DNA of 64,000 bases. It comes from Clostridium sp. (GTDB taxonomy: Bacteria > Bacillota > Clostridia > Clostridiales > Clostridiaceae). How positions within the stretch are numbered: position 1 is the first letter of the stretch; each line of letters opens with the position of its first letter. Shown piece after piece: positions 31,885-41,560 of the stretch. The DNA is taken from contig JALENK010000014.1 of assembly GCA_022767515.1 (NCBI GenBank), forward strand, positions 1-64,000, given 5' to 3'. The notes below the pieces were generated by a model that saw only the letters and a program-made list of their open reading frames with translations, was not told where the DNA came from and ran no database searches. A program made the translations under genes and the position numbers.

Positions 31885-34314
31885 TTATGCTAACAATAAT
31901 TTAACAAAATTATTTAATAGCTCTGCATCCTTTTGAACTGTATTTTTATCCGATTGAATACTTAACTTTGTCGAATCATCTGCTTCTATTATTATGCTTC
32001 CTATGAATAATAGCTTTTCTCCAACAATTTTTTTAATATTTTTAATTTCAATACTTTTATCATTACAGTATATTGTCTTATCTGTAATTGCGATAAAGTT
32101 ATTATTATATATTAATAGCATTAATGGAACTTCATATTTCTTACTATATATTTCTGTTTTTACACATTTATTAAATATATTAATAAATTTCTCATTTCCA
32201 TTATTTATATACAGCTTATCACTTATATACTTCCTATTTTGTCTATTAAATTTTGTTATTAAATCTATAGTATCATGTGACTTTATTTTTTGAATATAAA
32301 ATTCTATTTTATTTAAATATCCTTCTTTAATATTATTATTACATTCAAATTCTTTAATTTGACCATCTAATGCAACTAATTCCTCTAACGTCATACGCTC
32401 AATATCTTTACATTTTTCTTCTAAAACTAAATAGTTAGTTCTATCTTGAATTTTTTTAATGAATAATTCTTTTATCGCTTCTAAATAGTTATGTTTACTA
32501 ATTTCTTCTTCTAATACCTTAAGTCCACTCACAGAATATTTATCCATATTCTTGCATTTAGCAGCTAAATCAGCCTTTTCGCTAATCGCTCTTTCTATTT
32601 CATTTTGAGATAAAACATCTAAATTAATGTCATATAACTCACTAGGTAAATATTTAAATCCTGATAAAATATCTCTAATCATATTTAGTATATTTTCAGA
32701 TAATTTTTGAGCGATATTTCCATGTATTTTTATTTGTAAATCCTTTTGATTTATAGATGTAATATTTATTATATCACTTGAACCGCCATAAATATCCACT
32801 ACATTTTGAAGCTCTATTTTTGAATCTTCAAAGTATATACTATCATCAGTTATCATAAATATATCATTATAATTTAAAAAGATTATTTCTGCTGATTTAC
32901 CATCAAATTCACTAAATCTTTCACTACATTCTTCATTCATTTTAATTAATTTTTCATTTTTTGAATATTCTATAAAATCATTTGGATTTGCCTTATTTTC
33001 TTCATATACTGCCTGTAGCTTAGCTTTTCCCTTTGATATATATTCTAAATCACTCACATATTTATCATAAATCCAATACTTCTCATTTAACTTTAAGTCT
33101 ACTATTCTATCTTTTATAATTTTATAATACTTACTAACTATTTCAAAATCAAAATTACTTGCAACTATTTTTCCAAGTATTACAGTTAACTCAACTAAAG
33201 ATTTTTCTTTATATGAATCGCAAAGTCTAGCCATTTGACTTTCTTGAATTTGTAATTGTAGTTTTTCTAAATATGAAGCCTTAATCTCTTCATCATAATC
33301 TTCTTTATTTATTTCAAGTAATAATTCCTTTAAAGCCTCTAGAGATAGTTCTTCTATATTTTCAAATTTAACCTTTAATGTATCCTCATCCTTACAAGCC
33401 TTCTCTTTTTCTTCTCTTGTTGCATATACCTTATCCTTATAAGTACGAGCCTTTTTATCAAATTCATTCCAATCCTCTTCTATTTTATTTAAGTATTCTG
33501 ATTTATCTATATAATATTTTCCCATTAAAAACTGTAATTTTTCTTTTACTGACAATATACTTTCTTCTGATGACTTATCCACTTCGTTATAAATATCTTT
33601 AAGTTCATTGTTGAAATTTTCACTTATATCAACAAAAAAGAAATGTGCTGTATCTATAATTTCCTGTTTGTCACCAATACCATGCTGTAAAGCAAACATA
33701 TAAACTGTCTTATCGTAAGGATTTAATTGAATTATCTGAAATAATGCTCCCTCTTTATCTGGAATTATTGACATATTATTATAAATCGCCTGTGTCTTTG
33801 CAATATCTTTATCTGAAACATATTTATAATTCTCATCACTATTTTCAGATAAAGCAGCTATAAGTGCCATATTCATATCAAATATCGCACAGTAAATATT
33901 CTCTGCAAAGGCTTGAATATATTTAGGATTTTCAAAAATTCCCTGCAGTTTATCTGTATCAAGCTCTTTAGCTAAAATTTCATTAAGTTCACTAATAATA
34001 GTATTGCAATTCTCTTCCCATGTATTATACTTTGCATAATATTCTCCAAAAAATGTATCGCTATCTACAGTATAAACCATCTTTTCAATTAAGTATTTAA
34101 CAGCTTTATCCACACCCTCGTCTATCATCCTTAAACCTAAGTCTATTACGCCATCACATACTTCTCTAATACTCTTATATGTTAGCCTATATTCATCAAT
34201 AAATTTCTTTTTACACTGACTAGCATATTCAAAATAAATACTTCTAACCTCATTACTTCTTTCAATACCATCATTTATAACTAATTCTTTTCCTAATAAA
34301 TTAATTTTTCCCAT
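31885..34314 (-). CDS. Hypothetical 809-aa helical protein with two PH-like modules
   Basis: Long ORF with RBS; internal duplication visible (aa ~315-551 and ~580-809). Confidence 0.8.
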   Translation of the reverse strand: MGKINLLGKELVINDGIERSNEVRSIYFEYASQCKKKFIDEYRLTYKSIREVCDGVIDLGLRMIDEGVDKAVKYLIEKMVYTVDSDTFFGEYYAKYNTWEENCNTIISELNEILAKELDTDKLQGIFENPKYIQAFAENIYCAIFDMNMALIAALSENSDENYKYVSDKDIAKTQAIYNNMSIIPDKEGALFQIIQLNPYDKTVYMFALQHGIGDKQEIIDTAHFFFVDISENFNNELKDIYNEVDKSSEESILSVKEKLQFLMGKYYIDKSEYLNKIEEDWNEFDKKARTYKDKVYATREEKEKACKDEDTLKVKFENIEELSLEALKELLLEINKEDYDEEIKASYLEKLQLQIQESQMARLCDSYKEKSLVELTVILGKIVASNFDFEIVSKYYKIIKDRIVDLKLNEKYWIYDKYVSDLEYISKGKAKLQAVYEENKANPNDFIEYSKNEKLIKMNEECSERFSEFDGKSAEIIFLNYNDIFMITDDSIYFEDSKIELQNVVDIYGGSSDIINITSINQKDLQIKIHGNIAQKLSENILNMIRDILSGFKYLPSELYDINLDVLSQNEIERAISEKADLAAKCKNMDKYSVSGLKVLEEEISKHNYLEAIKELFIKKIQDRTNYLVLEEKCKDIERMTLEELVALDGQIKEFECNNNIKEGYLNKIEFYIQKIKSHDTIDLITKFNRQNRKYISDKLYINNGNEKFINIFNKCVKTEIYSKKYEVPLMLLIYNNNFIAITDKTIYCNDKSIEIKNIKKIVGEKLLFIGSIIIEADDSTKLSIQSDKNTVQKDAELLNNFVKLLLA

Positions 34315-34465
34315 TTCCTATCTCCCCTTATTTCGTATAAACAGCAAAATATACTAATTTAATGTTATCGATTACTCAAGCTAATGTCAAGCTATTACAT
34401 AATATATTATTTACAAAAAGTTAATCTATGTTATAATATTTTATGTAGATTTGTAAGAAGGAGTT

Positions 34466-34882
34466 ATGAATATGGGCTTTAAAGATAAGATAAGTAGTAA
34501 CTTAAAAGATGCATACTTAGAAAAATATGGTGATAGAATTACTAGTGCTTCTGGTACTGTATTATCTATTAAAATTACTGATAAAAATTACATAATTTTA
34601 AAAAAACTTGTCGTTGATATAGTTATTAAATCAGATGTAAGTAAAGGTGTAGTAAAAGCCAGATATAAAAAGAAGAGATGGTTTAAGAAAATAGAATTTA
34701 TTCCTATAAGTATGGGACATAAAATAATGATAATGGGATTAAAAGGAGTTAAAGGCAAGAAGGATTCAGATGTTATTGAAGTTCAAAATATCTTAAACCT
34801 TACAAACAAACGTGATTTAATGCCTTTTGATCATTCTCAATTAAAGAAAGCAAGACAACAAAAAATGAGATACCAACGTTAA
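34466..34882 (+). CDS. Hypothetical basic protein
   Basis: 138 aa ORF with GAAGGAG upstream; no family recognised. Confidence 0.7.
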   Translation: MNMGFKDKISSNLKDAYLEKYGDRITSASGTVLSIKITDKNYIILKKLVVDIVIKSDVSKGVVKARYKKKRWFKKIEFIPISMGHKIMIMGLKGVKGKKDSDVIEVQNILNLTNKRDLMPFDHSQLKKARQQKMRYQR

Positions 34883-34912
34883 AAATGCTGTAAAATTACT
34901 TTACAGCATTTT
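34882..34912. terminator. Bidirectional terminator overlapping the 3' end of the P-type ATPase gene
   Basis: AAAATGCTGTAAA-attac-TTTACAGCATTTTTTT. Confidence 0.88.
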
Positions 34913-37459
34913 TTTATTTCCATTCCTCTTAATATAAAGATATAAACTATTAATAAAGAATATTGTACCAGAAAACGCAAGTACTATAAGCCAATCCTTT
35001 AATTGAAGTGCCATTGTATGAAATATTGCTTGAAAAAATGGTACATATAAAACCATTAAAAGCATTATTATAGATATAAAAACTGCTCCAAGTAGATATT
35101 TATTAGTAAATATCCTTATCTCAAAAATTGAATGTCTTTCTGACCTGCACTCAAAAACATGAAAAAGCTGAGATAAAATTAATGTAGCTAGTGCAATTGT
35201 TCTGCATCCTTCTAAATTTGCACCATATAATCTAGATACTATAAATGATAATAAAGTACAGATTCCAATTAAGCTTCCTCTTATTGTTATCTTTTCAACT
35301 AATCCTCCTGAAAATATTCCTTCTCTTCTTTCTCTAGGCTTAAGACGCATTATATCACTATCTGGTGGATCTACTCCAAGAGCAATTGCTGGGAGACCAT
35401 CAGTTGCAAGATTTATAAGCAATATCTGTATAGGAAGAAGTGGAGTTGGAAGCGCAAAAAGAGTAGCTAAAAACATAGTTAGAACTTCTCCAAGATTACA
35501 CGATAATAAATATCTAATAAATTTTCTTATGTTATCATATATTACTCTTCCCTCTTCTACTGCTGATACAATTGTGGAAAAATTATCGTCCATAAGTATC
35601 ATATCAGCTGCCTCTTTGGTTACATCTGTCCCTGAAATCCCCATAGATATTCCTATATCAGCCTCTTTAATAGCTGGTGCGTCATTAACCCCATCTCCAG
35701 TCATTGCTACTACATTATCCTTATTTTTAAAAGCTCTTACTATTTTTAGTTTATCCTCTGGCGAAACTCTGGCAAATACTCTTATGTTAGTAGCCTTGCT
35801 TTCAAGAGCTTCATCAGTTAATTTATTGATTTCTTCCCCAGTAATAACCTGACTATCACTACTACAAATACTTAATGCTTTTGCTATAGCTAGAGCTGTG
35901 TTTTTATGGTCTCCTGTAATCATTACTGGTATTATACCAGCATTTTTACACTTGACTACTGCTTCTCTTGCTTCCTTTCTTGGTGGGTCAATACTGCCTA
36001 CAAAACCAATAAATATCAGTTCTTCTTCTATACTTTCATTTTTTTTAATTTCTTTTTCCTTGTAGGCTGCTGCAATACATCTAAGTGCTCTAGCTGACAT
36101 AGCTTCTACAAATGAATTAATCTGCTTCTTCCTCTGATTAGTAAAAGGTTTAACTATGTTATTTTCAATAATATATTTACATTTTCCAAGAATCTTTTCA
36201 GGTGCACCCTTAACATATGCTCTTTCAATTGTATCTTCTTTAATAATTACAGACATCATCTTTCTATTAGAATCAAAAGGTACATCATAAAGTCTCTTTC
36301 CTCTTTTAATAAAAGCTTCTAATTCCTTTACATCCTTAAAAAATAACTTTATTAATGCCGTCTCTGTAGGATCTCCATTTAAAGCCTTATCTATATTATC
36401 GCTCTTAAAATCATAATTACAGTCATTGCAATATACTAGAGCCTTTTTTAGTATTTGTAAATCACCTAATTTGTCTTCTTCTACATTTTTTACTCTTCCA
36501 TTAAAATAGACTTCCTTTACAGTCATTTTATTCTGTGTTAATGTACCTGTTTTATCAGAACAAATTACTGATGTACAGCCTAGTGTTTCAACAGCTGGAA
36601 GTTTACGAACTAATGCATCTTTTTTTAGCATTCTAGATACTCCTAATGCTAGGCTCACTGTTACAATTGCTGCAAGTCCTTCTGGAATAGCAGCAACTGC
36701 AAGACTAACTCCAAGTAAAAACATCTCTGTAAAATCATTTCCTCTAACAATTCCAATTATAGTTACCATTGCACAAACTATTAGACATAGAATGATAAGT
36801 ATTTTTCCTAATCCCTCAAGTCTTTCCTTTAGTGGAGATTTTTCATCCTTAATTTCATCTAATAGATTTGCAATCTTCCCCATTTTAGTATTCATTCCAA
36901 TACTCTCAACCTTAAATATACCTCTTCCTTTCAGCATAGTTGTTCCCATATATCCTTCATTATTCTTTAGTGAATCCTTATTTATTCCAACAGATTCTCC
37001 AGTTAATAATGACTCATCAATAACTATATTAGATGTTTCTAAAAAAATGCCATCCGCAGGTATCCTATCACCAGCTTCAAGTACTACTATATCATCAATT
37101 GTTAAAAACAAAGAATTAATAACTGTAATTTTGCCATCTCTATAAACCTTGCAAGTAGGAGCTGCTAATTCCTTTAATGCATCTAATGACTTTTCAGTTC
37201 TATATTCTTGTATAAATCCTAATAACCCATTGATAATAATTATTATTAGAATAGTTATAGCATCAGCTTTATCTCCCATAAGTCCAGAAATTATTGTGGC
37301 ACCAATAAGTACCCAAACCATAAAATCATTAAACTGAGATAAAAAAATAATAAAAGCTGACTTTTTCTTTTTATGCTTAAGTTCATTTAATCCATGCTGT
37401 TTTATTAATTTTTCCGCTTCCTTACTGCTATGTCCAAGTAACACAGCTTTTCCCCCCAC
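34901..37459 (-). CDS. Cation-transporting P-type ATPase, Ca2+ (P2A)-like
   Basis: DKTGTLT, AAIPEGLAAIVT, MTGDGVNDAPAIKEADIGISMG. Confidence 0.93.
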   Translation of the reverse strand: MGGKAVLLGHSSKEAEKLIKQHGLNELKHKKKKSAFIIFLSQFNDFMVWVLIGATIISGLMGDKADAITILIIIIINGLLGFIQEYRTEKSLDALKELAAPTCKVYRDGKITVINSLFLTIDDIVVLEAGDRIPADGIFLETSNIVIDESLLTGESVGINKDSLKNNEGYMGTTMLKGRGIFKVESIGMNTKMGKIANLLDEIKDEKSPLKERLEGLGKILIILCLIVCAMVTIIGIVRGNDFTEMFLLGVSLAVAAIPEGLAAIVTVSLALGVSRMLKKDALVRKLPAVETLGCTSVICSDKTGTLTQNKMTVKEVYFNGRVKNVEEDKLGDLQILKKALVYCNDCNYDFKSDNIDKALNGDPTETALIKLFFKDVKELEAFIKRGKRLYDVPFDSNRKMMSVIIKEDTIERAYVKGAPEKILGKCKYIIENNIVKPFTNQRKKQINSFVEAMSARALRCIAAAYKEKEIKKNESIEEELIFIGFVGSIDPPRKEAREAVVKCKNAGIIPVMITGDHKNTALAIAKALSICSSDSQVITGEEINKLTDEALESKATNIRVFARVSPEDKLKIVRAFKNKDNVVAMTGDGVNDAPAIKEADIGISMGISGTDVTKEAADMILMDDNFSTIVSAVEEGRVIYDNIRKFIRYLLSCNLGEVLTMFLATLFALPTPLLPIQILLINLATDGLPAIALGVDPPDSDIMRLKPRERREGIFSGGLVEKITIRGSLIGICTLLSFIVSRLYGANLEGCRTIALATLILSQLFHVFECRSERHSIFEIRIFTNKYLLGAVFISIIMLLMVLYVPFFQAIFHTMALQLKDWLIVLAFSGTIFFINSLYLYIKRNGNKKML

Positions 37460-37584
37460 ACTTTTTAATTCTATACTTATTTATATTTATATAATTATTT
37501 TTTATGCACCTATTATTAACTTTACAATTAATAAGATTGGCTTTAAAATAAATAGTAGTTATAATACAAAAGGAGGAAATTTCT

Positions 37585-39237
37585 TTGAAAAACGTAATAT
37601 ATGTAACTGGACATAGAAATCCAGACTCAGATTCAATAGGTGCAGCATATGGTTATGCAGAATTTAAAAACAAAACTAATACAAATGACGGTCCTGAAGC
37701 AATTCCTGTAAGATTAGGAAATGTAAATCGTGAAACTCAATATATTTTAGATGCTTTCAATGTTAAAGCTCCAGAATATTTAGAAACTGTCAAATTAAAG
37801 GTTGAAGATTTAAATGTTGATGTAATTGCTCCTGTTAAATCTACCACTTCTATAAGAAGTGCTTGGAACATAATGAGAGATAAAAATATAAAAACTTTAC
37901 CAGTTTGTGATGCACATGAACATTTAGTTGGAGTTCTATCTATCTCAAATCTTACTTCATCTTATATGGATATATGGGATAATGCTATATTATCAAAAAG
38001 CTCTACAAAGATTAATAATATAATTGAAACATTATCTGCAAATCCTATATATGTTCATGATGAAAATGCAATTTTCCCTGGAAAAATCACAGTTGCAGCT
38101 ATGCAACCTGACAGCATGAAGGAATTAATTGATGAAGGAGATATTGCAATCGTTGGAGATAGAAGTGATATTCAAAAAGAACTAATAAATATCAAAGTTT
38201 CTTTAATGATAATTGCTGGTTCTTACAACTTAAATGATGATTTAATAGATTTAGCTAAGAAAAATGGTGTTACTGTTATAAGCACACCTCATGATTCATT
38301 CACAACTTCAAGACTTATAGTTCAAAGTATTCCAGTAAGCTATGTTATGGCTAAGGAAAATTTAATTTCATTCTCTAATGATGACTTAGTTGAAGATATT
38401 AAAAATACTATGATAGAAACTAGATTTAGAAGCTATCCTGTTACTAATGAAGATGGTACAATAGTTGGTATGATTTCTAGATACCACTTAATCTCTAATC
38501 ACAAGAAAAAGGTTATCCAAGTTGACCACAATGAAAGAGGTCAATCAGTAGACGGTTTAGATGAAGCTGAAATCCTTGAAATCGTAGACCACCACAGAAT
38601 AGCTGATATTCAAACTGGTAACCCAATATTCTTCAGAAATGAACCTCTTGGAAGTAGTTCTACTATAGTTGCTAAGTGTTTCTTTGAGAGAAACATTAAA
38701 CCTTCAAAGGAAGCTGCTGGTCTTTTATGTGGTGCTATCATTTCTGATACATTACTATTTAAGAGCCCAACTTGCACACCTCAAGATATTGAAATATGCA
38801 AAAAGTTAGCAGAAATTGCTGGAATAAATGATATAAATGCTTTTGCTAAGGAAATGTTTAAGGCTGGTACTTCTCTTCAAGGTAAAACTGTTGAAGAAAT
38901 ATACAATCAAGACTTTAAACCATTTAACATAGGAGACTATAAGATAGGTGTTGCACAAGTTAACACTATGGATATCGATGGATTTATGCCATTAAAGAAC
39001 GACATGCTTGAATATATGGATAAGAAAGCAAAAGATGGTGGATTTAATGAAATGTTATTACTATTAACAGACATATTAACAGAGGGTTCTCAATTACTTG
39101 TAACTGGTGATGAAACTGAAATAATTGAAAAGACATTCAACGTAGAAATAAAAGATAATACAGCATTCCTACCTGGAGTTCTTTCAAGAAAGAAACAAGT
39201 TATTCCACCATTAACTAATACAATAAATAATCTTTAA
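37585..39237 (+). CDS. Mn-dependent family II inorganic pyrophosphatase with CBS/DRTGG regulatory insert; TTG start
   Basis: GHRNPDSDSIGAAYGYA, DHHRIADIQTGNPIFFRNEPLGSSSTIV; CBS-like segments between; AGGAGG 8 nt upstream of TTG. Confidence 0.94.
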   Translation: MKNVIYVTGHRNPDSDSIGAAYGYAEFKNKTNTNDGPEAIPVRLGNVNRETQYILDAFNVKAPEYLETVKLKVEDLNVDVIAPVKSTTSIRSAWNIMRDKNIKTLPVCDAHEHLVGVLSISNLTSSYMDIWDNAILSKSSTKINNIIETLSANPIYVHDENAIFPGKITVAAMQPDSMKELIDEGDIAIVGDRSDIQKELINIKVSLMIIAGSYNLNDDLIDLAKKNGVTVISTPHDSFTTSRLIVQSIPVSYVMAKENLISFSNDDLVEDIKNTMIETRFRSYPVTNEDGTIVGMISRYHLISNHKKKVIQVDHNERGQSVDGLDEAEILEIVDHHRIADIQTGNPIFFRNEPLGSSSTIVAKCFFERNIKPSKEAAGLLCGAIISDTLLFKSPTCTPQDIEICKKLAEIAGINDINAFAKEMFKAGTSLQGKTVEEIYNQDFKPFNIGDYKIGVAQVNTMDIDGFMPLKNDMLEYMDKKAKDGGFNEMLLLLTDILTEGSQLLVTGDETEIIEKTFNVEIKDNTAFLPGVLSRKKQVIPPLTNTINNL

Positions 39238-39243
39238 AATATT

Positions 39244-39280
39244 AATGCAGTCAAGAATTTTTATCTTGACTGCATTTTTT
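39244..39280. terminator. Terminator between the pyrophosphatase gene and the flagellar operon end
   Basis: ATGCAGTCAAGA-atttttA-TCTTGACTGCAT-TTTTT. Confidence 0.9.
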
Positions 39281-39293
39281 GTATATAAAAATA

Positions 39294-40076
39294 TTATCTA
39301 GAACTCATATTATTAATCATTCCCCACATCTCATCAGCTGTCTCTAATCCTTTAGTGTTTAACTGGAATGCTCTTTGAGTTAATATCATATCAGTAATTT
39401 CTTGTGCCATATCAACATTAGAGGCTTCAAGTGCTCCTTGATGCATTATTGTGTCTGTTGCAACTCTAATTTCAGCACCTTCATTTGGTAGATAATAGCT
39501 ATCACCTACTGAACGAAAAGCTTGATTACCTGTAGATGTATATGTATTTATTTTAGCTACTTTTACATACTGCTCACCTTGCTTTATTGTAATTTCACCT
39601 ACTTCATTTATACTTATATCTTTATTTCTAAAACTAATTTCTTCTGGATTTATTCCCTCTTCATATTGTAGTTCAAGTCTATAACCATTTGAATCTACAA
39701 TATTACCTTGCATATCTATTTTAAATGAACCATCTCTTGTATATAAAGCCTCTCCTTGTGTGTTAAAAACTCTAAAAAATGCTGTTTCAGTAATGCTTTC
39801 AAGACATAAATCCGTATTTGTTCCAGTAGCAATTATAACACCTTGATTATAGTTCTTATACCAATTAGTAACTCTTACTCCTGTACCCATATCAGCCTTT
39901 TTGTCTTCAAGAGGATATCCTCTTCTATCTAAAGTTTCATTTAATAAATCCTTAAATCCAACATCTTCTTTTTTATAAGAAGTCGTAGATGAATTTGCTA
40001 AATTATTACTAATAACATTTAATCTCTCTTGATTAGCATTTAATGCTGACCTGCTAGTCCATATTGATCTTAACAT
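39294..40076 (-). CDS. flgG: Flagellar basal-body rod protein (FlgG/FlgF family)
   Basis: N-terminal LNVISNNLANSSTTSYKKEDVGFKD; C-terminal EASNVDMAQEITDMILTQRAFQLNTKGL. Confidence 0.87.
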   Translation of the reverse strand: MLRSIWTSRSALNANQERLNVISNNLANSSTTSYKKEDVGFKDLLNETLDRRGYPLEDKKADMGTGVRVTNWYKNYNQGVIIATGTNTDLCLESITETAFFRVFNTQGEALYTRDGSFKIDMQGNIVDSNGYRLELQYEEGINPEEISFRNKDISINEVGEITIKQGEQYVKVAKINTYTSTGNQAFRSVGDSYYLPNEGAEIRVATDTIMHQGALEASNVDMAQEITDMILTQRAFQLNTKGLETADEMWGMINNMSSR

Positions 40077-40100
40077 AAATTTCTCGCTCCTTTTAATATA

Positions 40101-40865
40101 TTATACCTGACCTACTTTATTCGCTGCCTTATCTAGTGTACTATCTATCATATTTACTATCTTTTGTGTTGTTTCAAAACTTCTTTTATTATTTACTAAA
40201 TTAACCATTTCATCAATTATATTTACATTTGAATTTTCAGTATATCCTTGCTTCACTAAAACTTGTGCATTCATTATCGGATTTTGACCTTCGTAATAAT
40301 TATCTCCCACTTTATTTAGTGTCGTATAATCTTCAAAATCAGCTGTTGCAATCTTTCCTATAATATTTCCATTAACATTTATGTTACCTTCTAGGTCTAC
40401 AGAAAACTGTGAATTTCCTACTTGAATCGGAGCAAGATTTCCATTATTATCCTGTCCAAGAACCCTATCTCCTGTAGTTGTAACTAAATAACCTTGAATA
40501 TCTACTCTAAATGAACCATCTCTAGTATAAAGCTGCTGATTTCCTCTTTGTACTACAAAAAATCCTCTTCCATCAATTGCCATATCAGAATATGTACCTG
40601 TCTGCTTTAAATCTCCTTGAGTAAATTTAGTAGTAACTGTATCTATTTTAGCTCCTAAACTAATTGTTCCTATACGCTGATAAGCATTTTGTCCTCTTTG
40701 AATCTTATCTCTATTTTGAATCATTACTTCTTTAAAGCTTTTGATTTGCAAATCCTCAGCCTTGTATCCTGTAGTATTAGCATTTGCCATATTATTATTA
40801 ATAGTATTTTGCTTGTTCTCTAATGTAATTAATCCTGATACTGCTGTATAAAGACTTCTTATCAC
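40101..40865 (-). CDS. flgF: Flagellar basal-body rod protein (FlgF/FlgG family)
   Basis: SGLITLENKQNTINNNMANANTTGYKAED...ENSNVNIIDEMVNLVNNKRSFETTQKIV. Confidence 0.85.
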   Translation of the reverse strand: MIRSLYTAVSGLITLENKQNTINNNMANANTTGYKAEDLQIKSFKEVMIQNRDKIQRGQNAYQRIGTISLGAKIDTVTTKFTQGDLKQTGTYSDMAIDGRGFFVVQRGNQQLYTRDGSFRVDIQGYLVTTTGDRVLGQDNNGNLAPIQVGNSQFSVDLEGNINVNGNIIGKIATADFEDYTTLNKVGDNYYEGQNPIMNAQVLVKQGYTENSNVNIIDEMVNLVNNKRSFETTQKIVNMIDSTLDKAANKVGQV

Positions 40866-41065
40866 TTCTTATCATCCTCTCCCCAATATACTTTACATTC
40901 GTCCTTCATATGCATTCCTAGCCCTCTTGCCTTTTCTTCTATTTGTGCATCAGTTAAAGTAGCCGTATACTCATAACCAAACATAAATATAACACCTAAG
41001 ACTAACCCTATTCCTATTCCTAGCAATACTTTTTTATCACATATTAAATCAATTATCTTTTTCAA
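40862..41065 (-). CDS. Small single-TM protein of the flagellar operon
   Basis: 67 aa; TM followed by LTDAQIEEKARGLGMHMKDECKVYW; 4-nt overlaps with both neighbours. Confidence 0.75.
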   Translation of the reverse strand: MKKIIDLICDKKVLLGIGIGLVLGVIFMFGYEYTATLTDAQIEEKARGLGMHMKDECKVYWGEDDKK

Positions 41066-41550
41066 CTTTTAAACAGTCCTTTTACTAATAAAATTTCACC
41101 TTTTCCTACAGACAGCTTATTACAGATTTCTTCATCTGAATATCCTTCTTTAATTAATTGCTTAATTCTATCTGTTTTAGTCTTATTATCCACTTCATTA
41201 ATTATCGCTTCGTCTTTAGCTACTAACGCTTCTAAATCTAGTAGTTCATTTCTATCTACTTCTTCCATGCGTTCTGCATCTATAGTAAAGCCTTTTTCCT
41301 TACTAGAATCTAAATTATTTGAATTAGCCTCTAATTTTGATAATCTTGCTTTAATTTCAAGAATATCCTGTTGAAGCTCAGTCAGACTTTCTGCAACATC
41401 TTGTCTTATCTGTCCAATTGCTATAGTTGCTTCTGACATATCTTTTTTATTGTATTGTAACACATTTTTAAATGAATTATCATCTTTTTTTACTGCTTTT
41501 ATATTAATAATTATTAAAATTATCCCTAATAGTAATAAAAATATTGGCAT
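41062..41550 (-). CDS. Membrane-anchored coiled-coil protein with C-terminal HTH-like tail, SwrB-like by position
   Basis: N-terminal TM, coiled coil, C-terminus IKQLIKEGYSDEEICNKLSVGKGEILLVKGLF; directly after fliA. Confidence 0.7.
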   Translation of the reverse strand: MPIFLLLLGIILIIINIKAVKKDDNSFKNVLQYNKKDMSEATIAIGQIRQDVAESLTELQQDILEIKARLSKLEANSNNLDSSKEKGFTIDAERMEEVDRNELLDLEALVAKDEAIINEVDNKTKTDRIKQLIKEGYSDEEICNKLSVGKGEILLVKGLFKS

Positions 41551-41560
41551 ATTTTACCTC

